A stretch of DNA of 64,000 nt from Piscicola geometra (Eukaryota; Annelida; Clitellata; Hirudinida; Piscicolidae). Both the position numbers and the translations under genes were made by a program. Within the stretch, counting starts at the first letter, position 1, and every line of letters starts with the position of its first letter. The stretch lies in NCBI GenBank assembly GCA_943735955.1, contig OX030968.1, positions 6,931,662 through 6,995,661 on the forward strand. Reading direction: 5' to 3'. Below, piece after piece: positions 44,004-56,126 of this stretch. The notes under the pieces are model-generated. The model ran no database searches. It was not told where the DNA came from and was given only the letters and a program-made list of their open reading frames with translations.

Positions 44004-46003
44004 CATGTAATATGATTTCATATGATTTTCAATAAGCCTAATCATTCATTACAATAGTTATTATAAAAATAATAAATTATTATTTTAATTTTAATGTATT
44101 ATGAAATTTATAAAATTCAAATTAAAAGTTGAATTTTGTAAATGAATGTTGATCTTTATATATCGAAAAAAATTCCAAACGGCAAATGCTTCACATTTGA
44201 AGCTTTTATTGAAGAGAATATAATTTTTTACCTTCTCATAGATTGATTATAAAATTAAAATAAAGATAACATTCGTCGTCAGTGTCGTCTCTGCAACAGC
44301 ACAACAATTTCGCATTCCCTTCAAAATTGGCACCATCACTTTTAAAACACTTACAACATCTCAGCCTTCTTATCTCAGAAACCTACTCACTATCAAAAAC
44401 AGCAATAAACATCTTCGTTCATCATCCACTACGACATTACTTAAAGCTCCTGTAAGAACCAACATAGCCAACCATGCATTCCGCCACTCATCACCATCAA
44501 TCTGGAACAGCCTACCACCACACATTAGAAACAGCACAACCCTATCAATATTCAAAAAAAATTAAAAACTCATTACTTTCTACTAGCATTTAATTAATCA
44601 TCTTTTCTCTTATTTTCTTTTATTTCATTGAATTATTCACTTAGTCATTCATTTGTAGTCATTTACTCAGTCATTTATTTCATGATTTTTTTATTCTATT
44701 TATTTATTTTTTATCTATTATTATTCCACTAAGTACCTGATAAAGAACGCTTCTGTTGCGTGCCTTAGCGCTATATAAATGAATTTTATTATTATTTAGT
44801 ATTATTATGATTGCTGTTGTAATTCACGTTAAATAATTTATTTTGTTGTAATTAAAATAATAATTATTATTATTATAACTAAGCAAATAATTATAAGTTA
44901 TAATTTTATCGAACTATTTGCAAATGAAATTTATTTCTATTTTAATAAATTTTTTTACCACATTTTGCCCCATTAAAACTTATGAAATAATTGTTTCAAT
45001 TTTGCCCGAGTTATTATAACCATATAATGGAAGTCTAAATATAAAATTCATGTTAACTTTTTTTTCGGGTAGCGGCGGTAAATGGGCTAAAAAAAACTAC
45101 CAATTATAATTGATAAATAATTTAGATAGTTTAGTATGATACAAAAGAAAGACTACAAAATAAGTTGCATAGTATTCATAGAGTTACGTCATCATTTTTT
45201 AAACTAAAGTAAAAAATAAAAAAATAAGTTTGATATGAGATTCTAAACAGTCTATAATTTTTGTTCAAATACTTAGTTTCAACTAACTTTTGATGTGTTC
45301 TCAGTTACAAAATAATTTTTCGATCAGTTTGTAAAAATCTTTAACTGGAGGAAGTGCAGTAGCGGTTTTGATAGCAGATATTCTCAAAAAAGCTTTGCAA
45401 ACGACGAGCAGAAACAGTCGTCCTAAAACGACTTTTAATAAACCGAAGCTCTTTCTGCATTTTATAAAGTAACTGCCAGAGTCAGAGCAACATCGAGCAT
45501 ATAGTGCAACTCGGGCTGAAAGCTTGTGGCTCAAAAGAATTCTTGCAGTTCGATACATGCAAAGAGATCAGATTGATCCGCACGTAAACTTGATGTGTTG
45601 ATGTGATTTGAGCTGTCTTTGCACAGTTTCAGCATCCTTTCCATGAAGGTTGAATAATTCTGAAAGCTCAAGAGTTATTTAGTCTATCTGCGTTGTTCTT
45701 TATATACTTTGTCATGGCTGGAAAAATCTACAGTAGTTAAAGTCTAGTGGTGCTCTATTTCTTCTCAGAATTTGTGAAATGTTAGTGTTATTTTGGTGGG
45801 ATCTCTATGTTCTGTCTTGATTTATGAAATGTTTTGTGAGATAAAGACCCGATGACCATCCAGAGAAAATATCATTGTCCTATGGCATATTGAAAAATTC
45901 ATTACCCCCCCCCCCCCCCCAAAAAAATCATCGATTTTCGAAAAATTGCGAATAGGTCTAGGGGGGTTGGAGCCCTCTCCAGCCCCCCCTGGTTGCGCCA
46001 ATG
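44004..46003 (-). mobile_element. hAT-N2, left end deleted but target duplication kept
   Basis: The right end is CTGGTTGCGCCAATG, and perfect duplications ACTATAAC lie at 43996-44003 and 46004-46011. The left end should start CAGGGGCGC but instead CA is followed by sequence found about 430 bp inside N1 (TGTAATATGATTTCATATGA). A LINE 3' end sits inside (44308-44808). Elsewhere it follows N1 closely. Confidence 0.78.
44308..44808 (+). pseudogene. LINE 3' end: ORF2 C-terminus (86 codons) and tail
   Basis: Undisturbed plus-strand frame FRIPFKIGTITFKTLTTSQP, YLRNLLTIKNSNKHLRSSST, LLKAPVRTN, AFRHSSPSIWNSLPPHIRNS and a natural stop at 44563-44565. RIPFKI...TFKTL...QPSYL and IWNSLP are typical final motifs of CR1/L2-type LINE proteins. 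The 3' UTR of about 240 bp ends GCGCTATATAAATG and (ATT)n. It is a 5'-truncated insertion into hAT-N2 whose short coding remnant lacks stops, so it is fairly recent. Confidence 0.85.
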
Positions 46004-46159
46004 ACTATAACTACACATACTCAAAATGTATTACTGTATAAACATTCATCTTTGTGCCATGGTTGACGATTATTTTCATATCAAAATAAAAAAATTAGAT
46101 AAAAAGATTGAAAAAAAGTGGTGAGATCCACATTAAGGTAGACCCCCCTAAGATCGCAG

Positions 46160-46455
46160 CCCATGGCTCTCAGCACCCTGTTGTATGGCAGCGAAACCTG
46201 GACCACCTTTGCCAGACAAGAAGATCTCCTCGAAAGCTTTCACCTTCGCTGTCTCCGATGCATCTTTGCAAGACAAACTCACCAACGATGCCCTACTCAA
46301 TCAAGCCAACTCACTGAACATGCACCTCATTCGATGCTAAAGACGTCTACACTTGTTGGGTCACGTGCATCGAATGTAAAAATATCATTGACATCCTATA
46401 TGGCGAGCTGGCTTCAGGACACCGTCCAGTTGGTCACCCGCAACTTTGCTTCAAT
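46160..46455 (+). pseudogene. RTE-like LINE ORF2, thumb region fragment
   Basis: Plus-strand ALSTLLYGSETWTTFARQED and SFHLRCLRCIF, then with frame changes RRLHLLGHVHRM and IIDILYGELASGHRPVGHPQ. This is the section between thumb and C-terminal knuckle of RTE-like LINEs, exactly the part deleted from the copy at 14484. Two frame breaks and a stop are present. Both ends are abrupt, the left one adjoining a J-family end (GATCGCAGCCCATG). Confidence 0.8.
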
Positions 46456-46518
46456 AATATTAATAATAATAATAATAACAATTTTTGGAATGTTTCGTTT
46501 TTTCCGGCTAATGTAAAG

Positions 46519-47250
46519 TGTCTCATATGAGCGGCGATCCTGGGGGGATCCTGGGGTCAGGACCCCCCCCACTTTTTTTAGGGGGGGGGGTCCACCTTAA
46601 TAGGGACTCCCCTACTTTTTCTATTTTTGTATTCAAAAATTTCTATTTGGATATAAGCATAATCGTCAACCATGGGATAAAAAATGCTAATACAGTAATA
46701 CATTGTGAGTATGTATGGGCAGCGATGCTAGGGGGGTCCTGGGGTCCATCTTAATATGGATCTCCCTCAGTTTTACAAATACAATAACTTCTCAACTCTC
46801 ATCTTAATACAAGCATAATCGTCAACCAAAGCATGAAACATAATTTTTATTCAGTATGTGTAGTTATAGTGATAGCTGTCTAAAACAAAAATATTCTTTT
46901 CTTACTAAAGTACGCCTTCACCTAGTTTTTTTAATCATTGTGGCGTAGGCGGGAATTCTTAGGGGGTCTGGGGTCCACCTCTACAAGAACCCCCTCACTC
47001 TTTTAAAAATACACATTTCTCAACTCTAATTTTAATACGAGCCTAATCGTCAACCATGGGATAAAAAAATGCTAATACAGTAATACATTGTGAGTATGTA
47101 TGGGCAGCGATGCTAGGGGGGTCCTGGGGTCTATCTTAATATGGACCTCCCTCAGTTTTACAAATACAATAATTTCTCAACTCTCATCTTAATACAAGCA
47201 TAATCGTCAACCAAAGCATGAAACATAATTTTTATTCAGTAATATATTTT
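46519..47250. repeat. J-family cluster with a recent tandem duplication
   Basis: About 190 bp from GGGATAAAAAATGCTAATAC to TTTTATTCAGTA occurs at 46671-46862 and again at 47058-47248 with only a handful of differences, 386-387 bp apart. A G10/C9 palindromic patch lies at 46561-46592. Confidence 0.82.
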
Positions 47251-47453
47251 TCCAATTTTTGCGAGCAAACATTCAGAACGTTTTTCAGAAAATATCGGTT
47301 CACTTTTTGCAAGCAGACAGATTTATAAAAAAATCATTCTAATTGTGCAACTTATTTTGCATGGGCGATATTCATAGGGGATTCTGAGGTCCACTTCAAT
47401 ATCGACCCTTTCTATTTTTTAGATGAACCAAGGTTAATGAATTTCAACTAAAG

Positions 47454-48414
47454 TTGATGTTAAATCAAACTACAAGTTTCATATCGCATAACTGCCAAAA
47501 AGAAATGCTGAGGCTTTTAGTTCATTCTATCGTTAGAAACGCAGTGTGCACTGTTAAGGCCGAATCAAGCCAGTTTGGTGTTGTGGTTGACGGCACACAA
47601 GACTGCAATGGCTTAGAGCAGGAATCGACATGCATTCGTTTTGTTGATGAAGCTCTGAATGTCAATGAACAGCTGTGCAAGAACTGCATCACCTACGATC
47701 AGATGAACAGTTTAACTCCATTTTCAAGGATGTCAACAGTATGGTTTTGGCATATGATCTCGAGCCGATTGCTGTACCTCGGGTGCGAAAACCGCCACAA
47801 AAGTATTGTGGGCTGGGCCCAGCTTATGTAGAACAACAACAGAGGAACATTATCGAGCAGCCTATTACGCTGTCATAGACATTGCAATCATGCAACTCAC
47901 AGAAAGGTTCAATCGAGATTCTCCTGGTTTGCGTTCATACTTGCAGCTGGAGACTATGTTGCTAACTGGTTAAGTGAACCATGATATTTGCAAGCAGTAT
48001 CGTGAGTTAAATGAAACTGGTGTTTGTTCACAGTTTGCTATGTTTAAAGACCAGAATGAATACAGAAATGTAGCACAAAAGCAAAAAAGAATGCAAGCTA
48101 TGATCACGGAAGCCAGACTTCTGTTTCCTTTGGTTGAAATATTGGTCAGATCTTTTAGTGCTTTGCGGCGTCTTAAGACTTGGTTGCGTGCACCTATGAC
48201 ACAGCCTCGCTTGAATTCACTGGCCGTTTGTCATGCACATCAGGATATACTTGACAGTCTGGATTTGAAAAGGCTAGCAGAAGAATTTGCTAGTCGGTCA
48301 GACATTCGATGGGGTCTTTTTGAAAATTGGAGTGAACGAGCTGTGGAGAGAGGGCAGGAGGACAGACAAAGAGGGTATTTTATGTTATCTAAATGGCCCA
48401 CAGTGTATATTTAG
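47454..48414 (+). pseudogene. hAT-K1 transposase (ZMYM1-like), deletion derivative
   Basis: Plus strand, three frames. First: KEMLRLLVHSIVRNAVCTVK and FGVVVDGTQDCNGLEQES, CIRFVDEALNV, the N-terminal DUF4371 region that begins the RNase H-like fold. After a large deletion: SDEQFNSIFKDVNSMVLAYD, VRKPPQKYCGLGPAYV. Last: KQYRELNETGVCSQFAMFKD, EARLLFPLVEILVRSFSALR, LKTWLRAPMTQPRLNSLAVC and HAHQDILDSLDLKRLAEEF, the hAT dimerisation end, in which the LPATSCEAERS-type motif is missing between EILVR and SFSALR. A frame lasting 146 codons at the end shows modest age. It belongs to the same family as the broken K copy at 39575-43270. Confidence 0.85.
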
Positions 48415-48440
48415 ATTCTAAATATACACCGTGGGCCAAA
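48393..48440. other. Near-perfect palindrome joining two transposon ends
   Basis: GGCCCACAGTGTATATTTAGA is followed at once by TCTAAATATACACCGTGGGCC. The second arm is the start of a family M terminal region (48424-48570); the first arm is the same end inverted. Confidence 0.8.
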
Positions 48441-48559
48441 AAAATCTCCCAATGTATATTTGTTTATAACTTTGGCAAATTTAAATCTATTTTTAATTTT
48501 TTTAAACTATTGTACTCAGAAATGAATTGAAAACAAGAGGTTATAAAATTTATTTGATG

Positions 48560-49890
48560 GGTTGATGGCTAGTTGTAATTGAATTTATATAGATGACAAA
48601 TAATAAAAGGCACTAAAATCGCTATTGTTTTTCTTCAAATCGCTCATAGTGGCAATAGAAAAGTGGTTTTATTGAGTATCAAACTTTTTTTAATGTTTGT
48701 TGATACAAATATTAATAGTTTATGCAAAAGTAATTTGCACTACAGTAAACAATACTAAATAGTATTGCTTTTACTGTATTGGTCGATACCGGTTCTTTGA
48801 TTCCAACCCTGGGGAGGACCCCCCAAGATTTTCCGCAGATCGCCGCCCCTGATATTAACTGATATGTTATCTAAACAAACAAATCTTTCAAACTAGCTGA
48901 AATAAAAATTAACAAAAATATCAAAAATGGAAACTCTTTTACTGTGCGTTATGAATACACATATTTTTTGATACATCTGATAGCATTTAGTTTAAAACTT
49001 GGGAAAATATGTTTTTCTAGCTTATCATTCATAATAATAAATCCATGCTACTCCTATTTTAATTTTTCTTTGCATTACGACGTAGTAAGAGCGAATCAGT
49101 TGCGTGTCCGGGCTCGATACAAAAACGAAAATTATTATTTTTATTATTAATAATAATGGTTCACCTCTACCATTATAAAATCCTAGTAAGATAGTGACAT
49201 CTGTTCAAAATGTAAGTAAATCTTGAAAAAATGCTCGTTAAAATATATGAAAATGGAAAAATGAATCACTATAACTCTAAAAAATGATTTTTTATGAAAA
49301 TAATTTTTGAATAATGCGATGTTTTCATTCCACGCATGCAGACGCCAAGTCTGATAAATTTTATCTTTTTGGTATCACAAATTTTTTTAAAATAAAAAAA
49401 CCGAAATAGTAACTAGGCCACAAGTGGTCGGTCAGAAAATCTCGTGATAAGAATTAAATATTCAAGAAATAAGCTTGTAACAGGACAATAAAGAAGCAAT
49501 AGACATACATATTGAACATATTTATTACTTTCTGGGGGGCATTAGGAGCTTTGGAAAAATGATTTCCAATGAAATCTGCTTCTTCAATGCTACATTCCAT
49601 ACAAAATGTCCGTAATTCATATTAAAATTTTAATATCAAAGGTTTGAATATCTTTTCAAATTTATGCAAGTTTTTAGCTTATGTGTTTGAAATGAATTGT
49701 TGAATATAAGATTTTATGAATAAATTTAACTATTGGCAATAATTTGTCTCATATGAGCTTAGTAATTCTAAGAGAGTGAAAAATTACTACTGGAAATGTC
49801 TAGGATGTTTAAATCACGACCAGGTTTCAACTTTATAACAAAGCCAAAAGTTAATTATCATACAATTCAATTTTTAGAAAAAATCATGGT
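48560..49890. other. Mostly unassigned AT-rich DNA
   Basis: A J-family end (GGAGGACCCCCCAAGATTTT, GATCGCCGCCCCTGA) lies at 48812-48852. Otherwise no protein, repeat array or terminus was recognised. Confidence 0.45.
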
Positions 49891-49899
49891 GACTAATTC

Positions 49900-50262
49900 A
49901 TTCTCTATCAGTTCAATCATCCAATCATCTTTTTTACACTAACTAATTTATCATTCACTCAACCACTTACGCAGTTATTAAATTTTTTCCTTTTTTTCAT
50001 TCTGTTATCCCATTTATTCACTCAATTATTTTTACCATTAAATAAATCCGATATCATATTCATTCATTCAGTCATTTTTCTATTAATTTATTCTGTTATT
50101 CTTTTTATTAATTCATTAATTGATCAATTCTTTCCTTTATCCATCAATTCATTCATTCATCCCTCAATTCATCCATCCACAAATTCATTCATCCATAATT
50201 TCATTCATCCATCTATCAATTCATTCATCCATCAATTGATACATCCATCAATTCATTCATCC
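49900..50262. repeat. ATTC/ATCC-rich simple repeat
   Basis: Degenerate (ATTC)n passing into CAATTCATTCATCCAT-type units. Confidence 0.75.
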
Positions 50263-50410
50263 AACACTTCAGCATTGGCATGAATAAAGTTCTGTGATTG
50301 GTTAAAACGGATATAAGGATATATCAGGTTTTACAAAATTTGATGGTAGAAATAAACGTTTATAAAAAAATTCTAGTGTTGTTGGACATGCATTTGACAT
50401 TTGTCTTTAG
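50263..50410. repeat. Short dispersed repeat C, copy 1
   Basis: Shares GCATGAATAAAGTTCTG, AACGGATAT, GGTAGAAATAAACGTTTAT and CTAGTGTTGTTGGACAT with copy 2 at 62371-62510. Ends CCAACACT / AGTGTTG are complementary. Confidence 0.65.
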
Positions 50411-50999
50411 CTGGTGGCTCTCGAGCTCAGCCAAACCCTGGAACTGATTCAATGAGTTTCTTCTATACCTTGAACAAAGAATGGTATCTAGCGGGCTGTA
50501 TTTTATACAAAGATAACAAGTTTGGGTTTTTTGTAAAGCAACAACAGTTCCTATTGACCACTTCAGTAATCTCACACCAGAACCCATAGATAAATAATCG
50601 CTTAGCCTGTCTAGTCAGAGAAGTTATGGAACCTCTGTTGGTTTTTTCCTGGTTGAATGTACATTGGATGTCAGAAGCAACAGTTGATTATTTGGAGAAA
50701 ATTTATAAGTTAATTTCTCTTATGTAGCCCCAACTCATTTGTGTATATTAATTGGTACCCTCGAAACAGCTTTGATTCAACACACTATAAAAATTCAAAA
50801 AAGGCTGTCTGAATTAAAAACAACAGGGGCCTTATTCACAAAGCGTCATTAAGACCTAACAGACCATTTAAATTAACAGCGTTGTTAGTAAGTGGGTGTT
50901 TGAATAAACCGGGACTCAAAAAGCTCCGTTAGCGTAACAGACTTTTGAACGCAGCCTTTAAACCTATAATTTTTCAACAGTGCCTAGTACCACCGTTAA

Positions 51000-51536
51000 G
51001 CAATATTATGAATACTAAATAAAAGTATTAAAAAAATATATTATAATATTTAATAAAATAAATACAATTAAATAAAAATTTTAAAATTGATGAAAAAATA
51101 AATAAATCAAATCAAATATATAAAAAAATCAAATAAAATGAATAAATAAAATGAATAAAATAAAACTAATGAAATAAAATGAATAATTAAAATGAATAAA
51201 ATAAAACTAATGAAATAAAATAAATAAAATAAAATTAATAAAATAAAATTAATAAAATAAAATTATTAAATTAAAATTAAATAAATAAAATTAATAAAAT
51301 AAAATTAATAAAATAAAATTAATAAAATAAAATTAATAAAATAAAATTAATAAAATAAAATTAATAAAACAAAATTAATAAAATAAAATTAATAAAATAA
51401 AATTAATAAAATAAAATTAATAAAATAAAATTAATAAAATAAAATTAATAAAATAAAATTAATAAAATAAAATAAATAAAATTAAATAAATAAAATTAAA
51501 AAAATAAAATTAATAAAATAAAATAAATAAAATGTG
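51000..51536. repeat. 14-bp AT minisatellite (AATAAAATAAAATT)
   Basis: About 35 units with drift on both sides. The complementary type of array is found in FB-2 at 61690-62215. Confidence 0.9.
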
Positions 51537-52058
51537 GCGACCGGTTTCGGCTGATGCCTTTCTCAAGCCTAAGAAGTGTAAGAACGAGCGAAAAAATACT
51601 TCTCATGGGTCTTGAGTGGTTTTTAAAGATTTTTTCGTATGGAATACTCGGGATTGGATATCTTATATGTCTATATTGATAATGTATGTATATATCTGTG
51701 TGGTGATTAGTGAAAGTTTATCTTGTGTCTTTATCAGTGGATGCCCGTTATACTAATGTACGATTTCATTGTGTGGGTTGTTTGTGTGTTTCTATATACG
51801 TGTCATCTTGAGTTTATCTAGTGTCAAACATTTTTTCAAAATGTTTATTTAAAGTATATCTTTGTATTTCGTCAATTGGTGGGGTTTTATTATATGTAGG
51901 ATGTATCTCTTATTTGTTTCTCAATGTATGTGTTTTTGTGTGTGTATAGTTTCTATCGTGTGGGGTGTGAGTTTCTGAAAGTATCTTTCTCGGTTATCCT
52001 TGTAATGATAATTTCTTTTTATCAACGTGCATGTTTGTATAAATATGTGTGTTTGTAT

Positions 52059-53599
52059 TAGAGGTTGGACCGGGTACCCGATCTGACCGGGTACCCGCGG
52101 GACTCCCGCGGGAACGGGAATGAAAATTAATTTCGGGACGGGAAAAGTCGGGAACCGGGAATAAGTTTTCAGAACGGGAATCAACTTTCAAATCGGGAAT
52201 GGGAATCAACTTTTAAATCGGGAACGGGGAAAACGGGAATAACAGTTATTGGGGTTGGATTTTTTAACATTGATTTTTCAGCAAACTTCTAAGTATGGAA
52301 ATCTTTATTTCATCGATACTCCGTACTTAAAATAAGTATTAAATGCAATAGAAATGTGTAACGAAGCCACCATTGCCAATGTTGAAATCTCCAACACTAC
52401 ATTTGAAGTTGTTATGGTGAGTCCAAAGATTAGGGAGATTAGAACAAATGGGTGATGATGAAAACTTATCAGATGAAATCGAAATGGTCAGGTATATTAT
52501 TTTAATTTTATAAATTAATACTTTGAATTTGAATGATTAATTTCCAAATGATTGCTCAGTTGATCATTTCGACAAAAGAAAAGATGCCATTGATCTCATT
52601 CATATGACAGCATGTCTGTTGCACCCACAGTATGAAAGAATAAAAGGAAAAAAGTTTGGGATAGAAAAGAAATAAATACCAAGACTTTCATTTGAGAAAA
52701 TTTATTTCTATTTTGTACAGCCAGACCAAGCTGCAGTGCCGTTGAAAAAAAACAAATGATGCTTATTTAGACCTATTATGTTTGTTTTTATAACGTAAAA
52801 ATTATAATAAAATTATTATACTAACAAATTATACGAATGATTTTATATTTGCAGTTGTGGAGACTAAGAATGTTGTCAAAAAACATATTTCTAACATTAT
52901 TGAAGAATTAATAATATTGAACGAAGAAAAAAATTCAGAAGAGGATGAATTGTACAAATATTAACAATTACGTCCCAAAAAAATGGAAGATTATAAAGAT
53001 GTTTTATTTTATTGGAGTAAAATGAGCAATTATAAAATACAACAAGAAGTAGCCAAAATTTTGTTTAGTATATCGACAAGTTATATTCCCTGTGAACGGA
53101 ATTGTCGTTTAAATCATCTCATTTGAAAGCTGAAACTCTTAAAGGTTTAACCCGTGTGAAAAGCAATAAAGACTTGCTTGAATTACTCATAAACAATGAA
53201 TAACTTCAATACTTTCATTTCAATAAATATTTGAAATTTAAATCAAGTTTTTTTCTTTTATTAAAAGAAATAGTCTCTGACTTTCAAATAATAACTTTGA
53301 AAAAATGTTAGAACTAGCAAGTTTGGGACCAGTGAAAACAGCAGCGAAAATGAATAAAAAAACAAAAAAGTTTCGGGAACGGGTCGGGACCGTGAATCGA
53401 GTTGCTGGAACGGGACGGACGGGAGTCAAAATTCTGATGTCCCATCGGGAACGGGACGGGACAGGAAAACAAATTTCAGGAACGGGACGGGACAGGAATC
53501 AAAATTCTGATACCCCATCGGGAATGGGACAGAACGGGAAAACAAATTTCGAGAACGGGACGGGACCAGGAATGAAAAATCGTTCATGTCCGACCTCTA
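52059..53599 (+). mobile_element. hAT-B3, uninterrupted 1541-bp copy
   Basis: Ends TAGAGGTTGGACC and (reverse complement) TAGAGGTCGGACA, with perfect 8-bp duplications GTTTGTAT (52051-52058, 53600-53607). The left subterminal zone has GGGTACCCG and CGGGAACGGGA repeats, the right zone GGGAACGGGACGGGAC repeats. It shows the empty sites of FB-1, the SINE and element D. Confidence 0.93.
52855..53205 (+). pseudogene. hAT-B transposase C-terminus (copy B3)
   Basis: Follows an acceptor-like TTTGCAG and begins with the block shared by B1 and B2 (NIIEELIILNEEKNSEEDEL then YKY and a stop). Next FYWSKMSNYKIQQEVAKILF, STSYIPCERNCR with a short deletion that removes the STCGRLTSDPR part, then SHLKAETLKGLTRVKSNKDL and a terminal stop. 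Position and motifs match the dimerisation domain of hAT transposases. Fewer than 120 residues remain; no activity is possible. Confidence 0.75.
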
Positions 53600-54050
53600 G
53601 TTTGTATCGATAGTTCGGGTATGAGTTTCTTGCTGCATCTCTAGCGTATGATATTTCATCTTCTTAGTCTTTAGTCGCATCAATTCGAGTTGACTATTAG
53701 TTTTTACGTGGTGTTGGGTTGGTTTTAATAGTAGTCTAGTTGTTTTGATTGTAAGTCGTCATATCGATGTGGTGTGGTTGTTAATATTGTATTTGGATAT
53801 CTTTTCTTTGATGGTGAGTTATAGATGGGTGAGTTGATCTTTGAGTTAGTTTTGTATGTATGTCATCGTGTGTATATTTTTCTTGTAGGTTGTGACTGTA
53901 TTGAACTCTATCAGCCATTTGCCTTGAACATCCCATCCAACATTTTTCACTTCTTTTGAAATAGTCACTCCACCAGAGGTATAAAAAAAATAATGCACGA
54001 CTTATGCAAAAACTCTTCTTCTATAGATCTTTATCCAAACAAAATTCATG

Positions 54051-55047
54051 TATTTATTCATTCATGAATTTATTCATTCATGAATTTATTCATTCATGAA
54101 TTTATTCATTCATGAATTTATTCATTCATGAATTTATTCATTCATGAATTTATTCATTCATGAATTTATTCATTCATGAATTTATTCATTCATGAATTTA
54201 TTCATTCATGAATTTATTCATTCATGAATTTATTCATTCATGAATTTATTCATTCATGAATTTATTCATTCATGAATTTATTCATTCATGAATTTATTCA
54301 TTCATGAATTTATTCATTCATGAATTTATTCATTCATGAATTTATTCATTCATGAATTTATTCATTCATGAATTTATTCATTCATGAATTTATTAATTCA
54401 TGAATTTATTCATTCATGAATTTATTCATTCATGAATTTATTCATTCATGAATTTATTCATTCATGAATTTATTCATTTATGAATTTATTCATTCATGAA
54501 TTTATTCATTCATGAATTTATTCATTCATGAATTTATTCATTCATGAATTTATTCATTCATGAATTTATTCATTCATGAATTTATTCATTCATGAATTTA
54601 TTCATTCATGAATTTATTCATTCATGAATTTATTCATTCATGAATTTATTCATTCATGAATTTATTCATTCATGAATTTATTCATTCATGAATTTATTCA
54701 TTCATGAATTTATTCATTCATGAATTTATTCATTCATGAATTTATTCATTCATGAATTTATTCATTCATGAATTTATTCATTCATGAATTTATTCATTCA
54801 TGAATTTATTCATTCATGAATTTATTCATTCATGAATTTATTCATTCATGAATTTATTCATTCATGAATTTATTCATTCATGAATTTATTCATTCATGAA
54901 TTTATTCATTCATGAATTTATTCATTCATGAATTTATTCATTCATGAATTTATTCATTCATGAATTTATTCATTCATGAATTTATTCATTCATGAATTTA
55001 TTCATTCATGAATTTATTCATTCATGAATTTATTCATTCATGAATTT
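54051..55047. repeat. 16-bp palindromic satellite TTCATTCATGAATTTA
   Basis: About 62 almost identical units with only two obvious point changes. Each unit contains the palindrome ATTCATGAAT, so the array reads nearly alike on both strands. The high uniformity means recent expansion or strong homogenisation. Confidence 0.97.
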
Positions 55048-55213
55048 AGGAACGGTTAGCTGAGTCGGCAATGTAAGGTCCTAGGTTCAAGGGCAACCAA
55101 TGCCCTAGTTACCCATAGGCACAAATGAAAATATGCAACCTAAGTGCCTGGAAGCCCGTTCGGGTTATACGCCACTATAATAAAGTTCGTCATTATTATT
55201 ATTATTATTATTA
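55048..55213 (+). mobile_element. SINE (family beta), intact-looking copy
   Basis: GGAACGGTTAGCTGAGTCGG (A-box region), GGTCCTAGGTTCAAGGGC (B-box region), CAATGCCCTAGTTACCCATA, body with AATGAAAATATGCAACC and GCCCGTTCGGGTTATACGCC, then CATTATTATTATTATT. It separates two related but different satellites. Confidence 0.88.
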
Positions 55214-55480
55214 ATTTATTTATTCACTCATGAATATATTTATTTTTTCATGAATTTATTTATTCATTCATGAACATAATGAATCATTCACGAACATATT
55301 TATTCATTCATGAACATATTCATTCATTCATGAACATATTCATTCATTCATGAACATATTCATTCATTCAAGAACATATTCATTCATTCATGAACATATT
55401 CATTCATTCATGAACATATTTATTCATTCATGAACATATTCATTCATTCATGAACAAATTCATACATTCATCCAATTCGT
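55214..55480. repeat. 16-bp satellite variant TTCATTCATGAACATA
   Basis: About 15 units in which AATTTA of the previous array is replaced by AACATA; more diverged than the array on the other side of the SINE. Confidence 0.88.
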
Positions 55481-55623
55481 TCATGCATTCAAAATTAATT
55501 CACGCACCATCAATTCGTTAACCCACCTCAAATGCCCCTGGTAGAGCTCCAATATAAAATAATCTCCTCTACCTGTTGTGTTGTTATGTATTTTTGTGTG
55601 TTTTTGGGTTTTTGTATCATAAT

Positions 55624-56126
55624 TAGAGCTGGGCTTTAATCTAAGTTATTTTTCAATTAACGCTTTAATAGAATAACACTGTTAAAAATTTTTTAACGCA
55701 GTTTACTAAATTTATCGGAATTAAACTTTTTTTAATTATTTTTTGTTTGCCCTTCAGAACATAGTTTAATTTTGTTGATAACGTATCTTTCTTTCTCAAA
55801 GTTGAATTTCATCGAGAATTTATTTCTTGTTGGTTTGCAACATAACTTCTGGGTGGCATAAAATATATAGCATGCTTAACATTTTCATCGCAATTTTTCA
55901 TTTCACACAAAAATTATGAAGTTCAGAAGATGATCCAGCTTATGTATAGGTTTCTAAGATGAAATTATTTCTCAAGAAAAAGATGGATCTGAATATCCCA
56001 TGGTTAATAATATCCATACCATGAGACCGCCAATTCAAAAATATTGAAATAGAATTAACATGGAAAACGAATGTGAACATTCAAATTCTGAAGACGAAGA
56101 CACATCAATGATTACTAAGTAAGGGC
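55624..56126 (+). mobile_element. hAT-A6, 5' part
   Basis: Starts TAGAGCTGGGCTTTAATCTA and aligns with A5 through the GAAGATGATCCAGCTTATG and CTGAAGACGAAGACACATCA segments to ATGATTACTAAGTAAG. The 3' part is missing here. An A-type 3' end stands alone at 62695-62714, beyond FB-2, without a matching duplication. Confidence 0.7.

Noticed and set aside
50330..50400. Hammerhead ribozyme (TGATG followed by GAAA)
   Set aside because: No stem II between the motifs, and the other copy at 62460 lacks TGATG.
54051..55047. CRISPR-like array
   Set aside because: Units are contiguous with no spacers, and the genome is eukaryotic.
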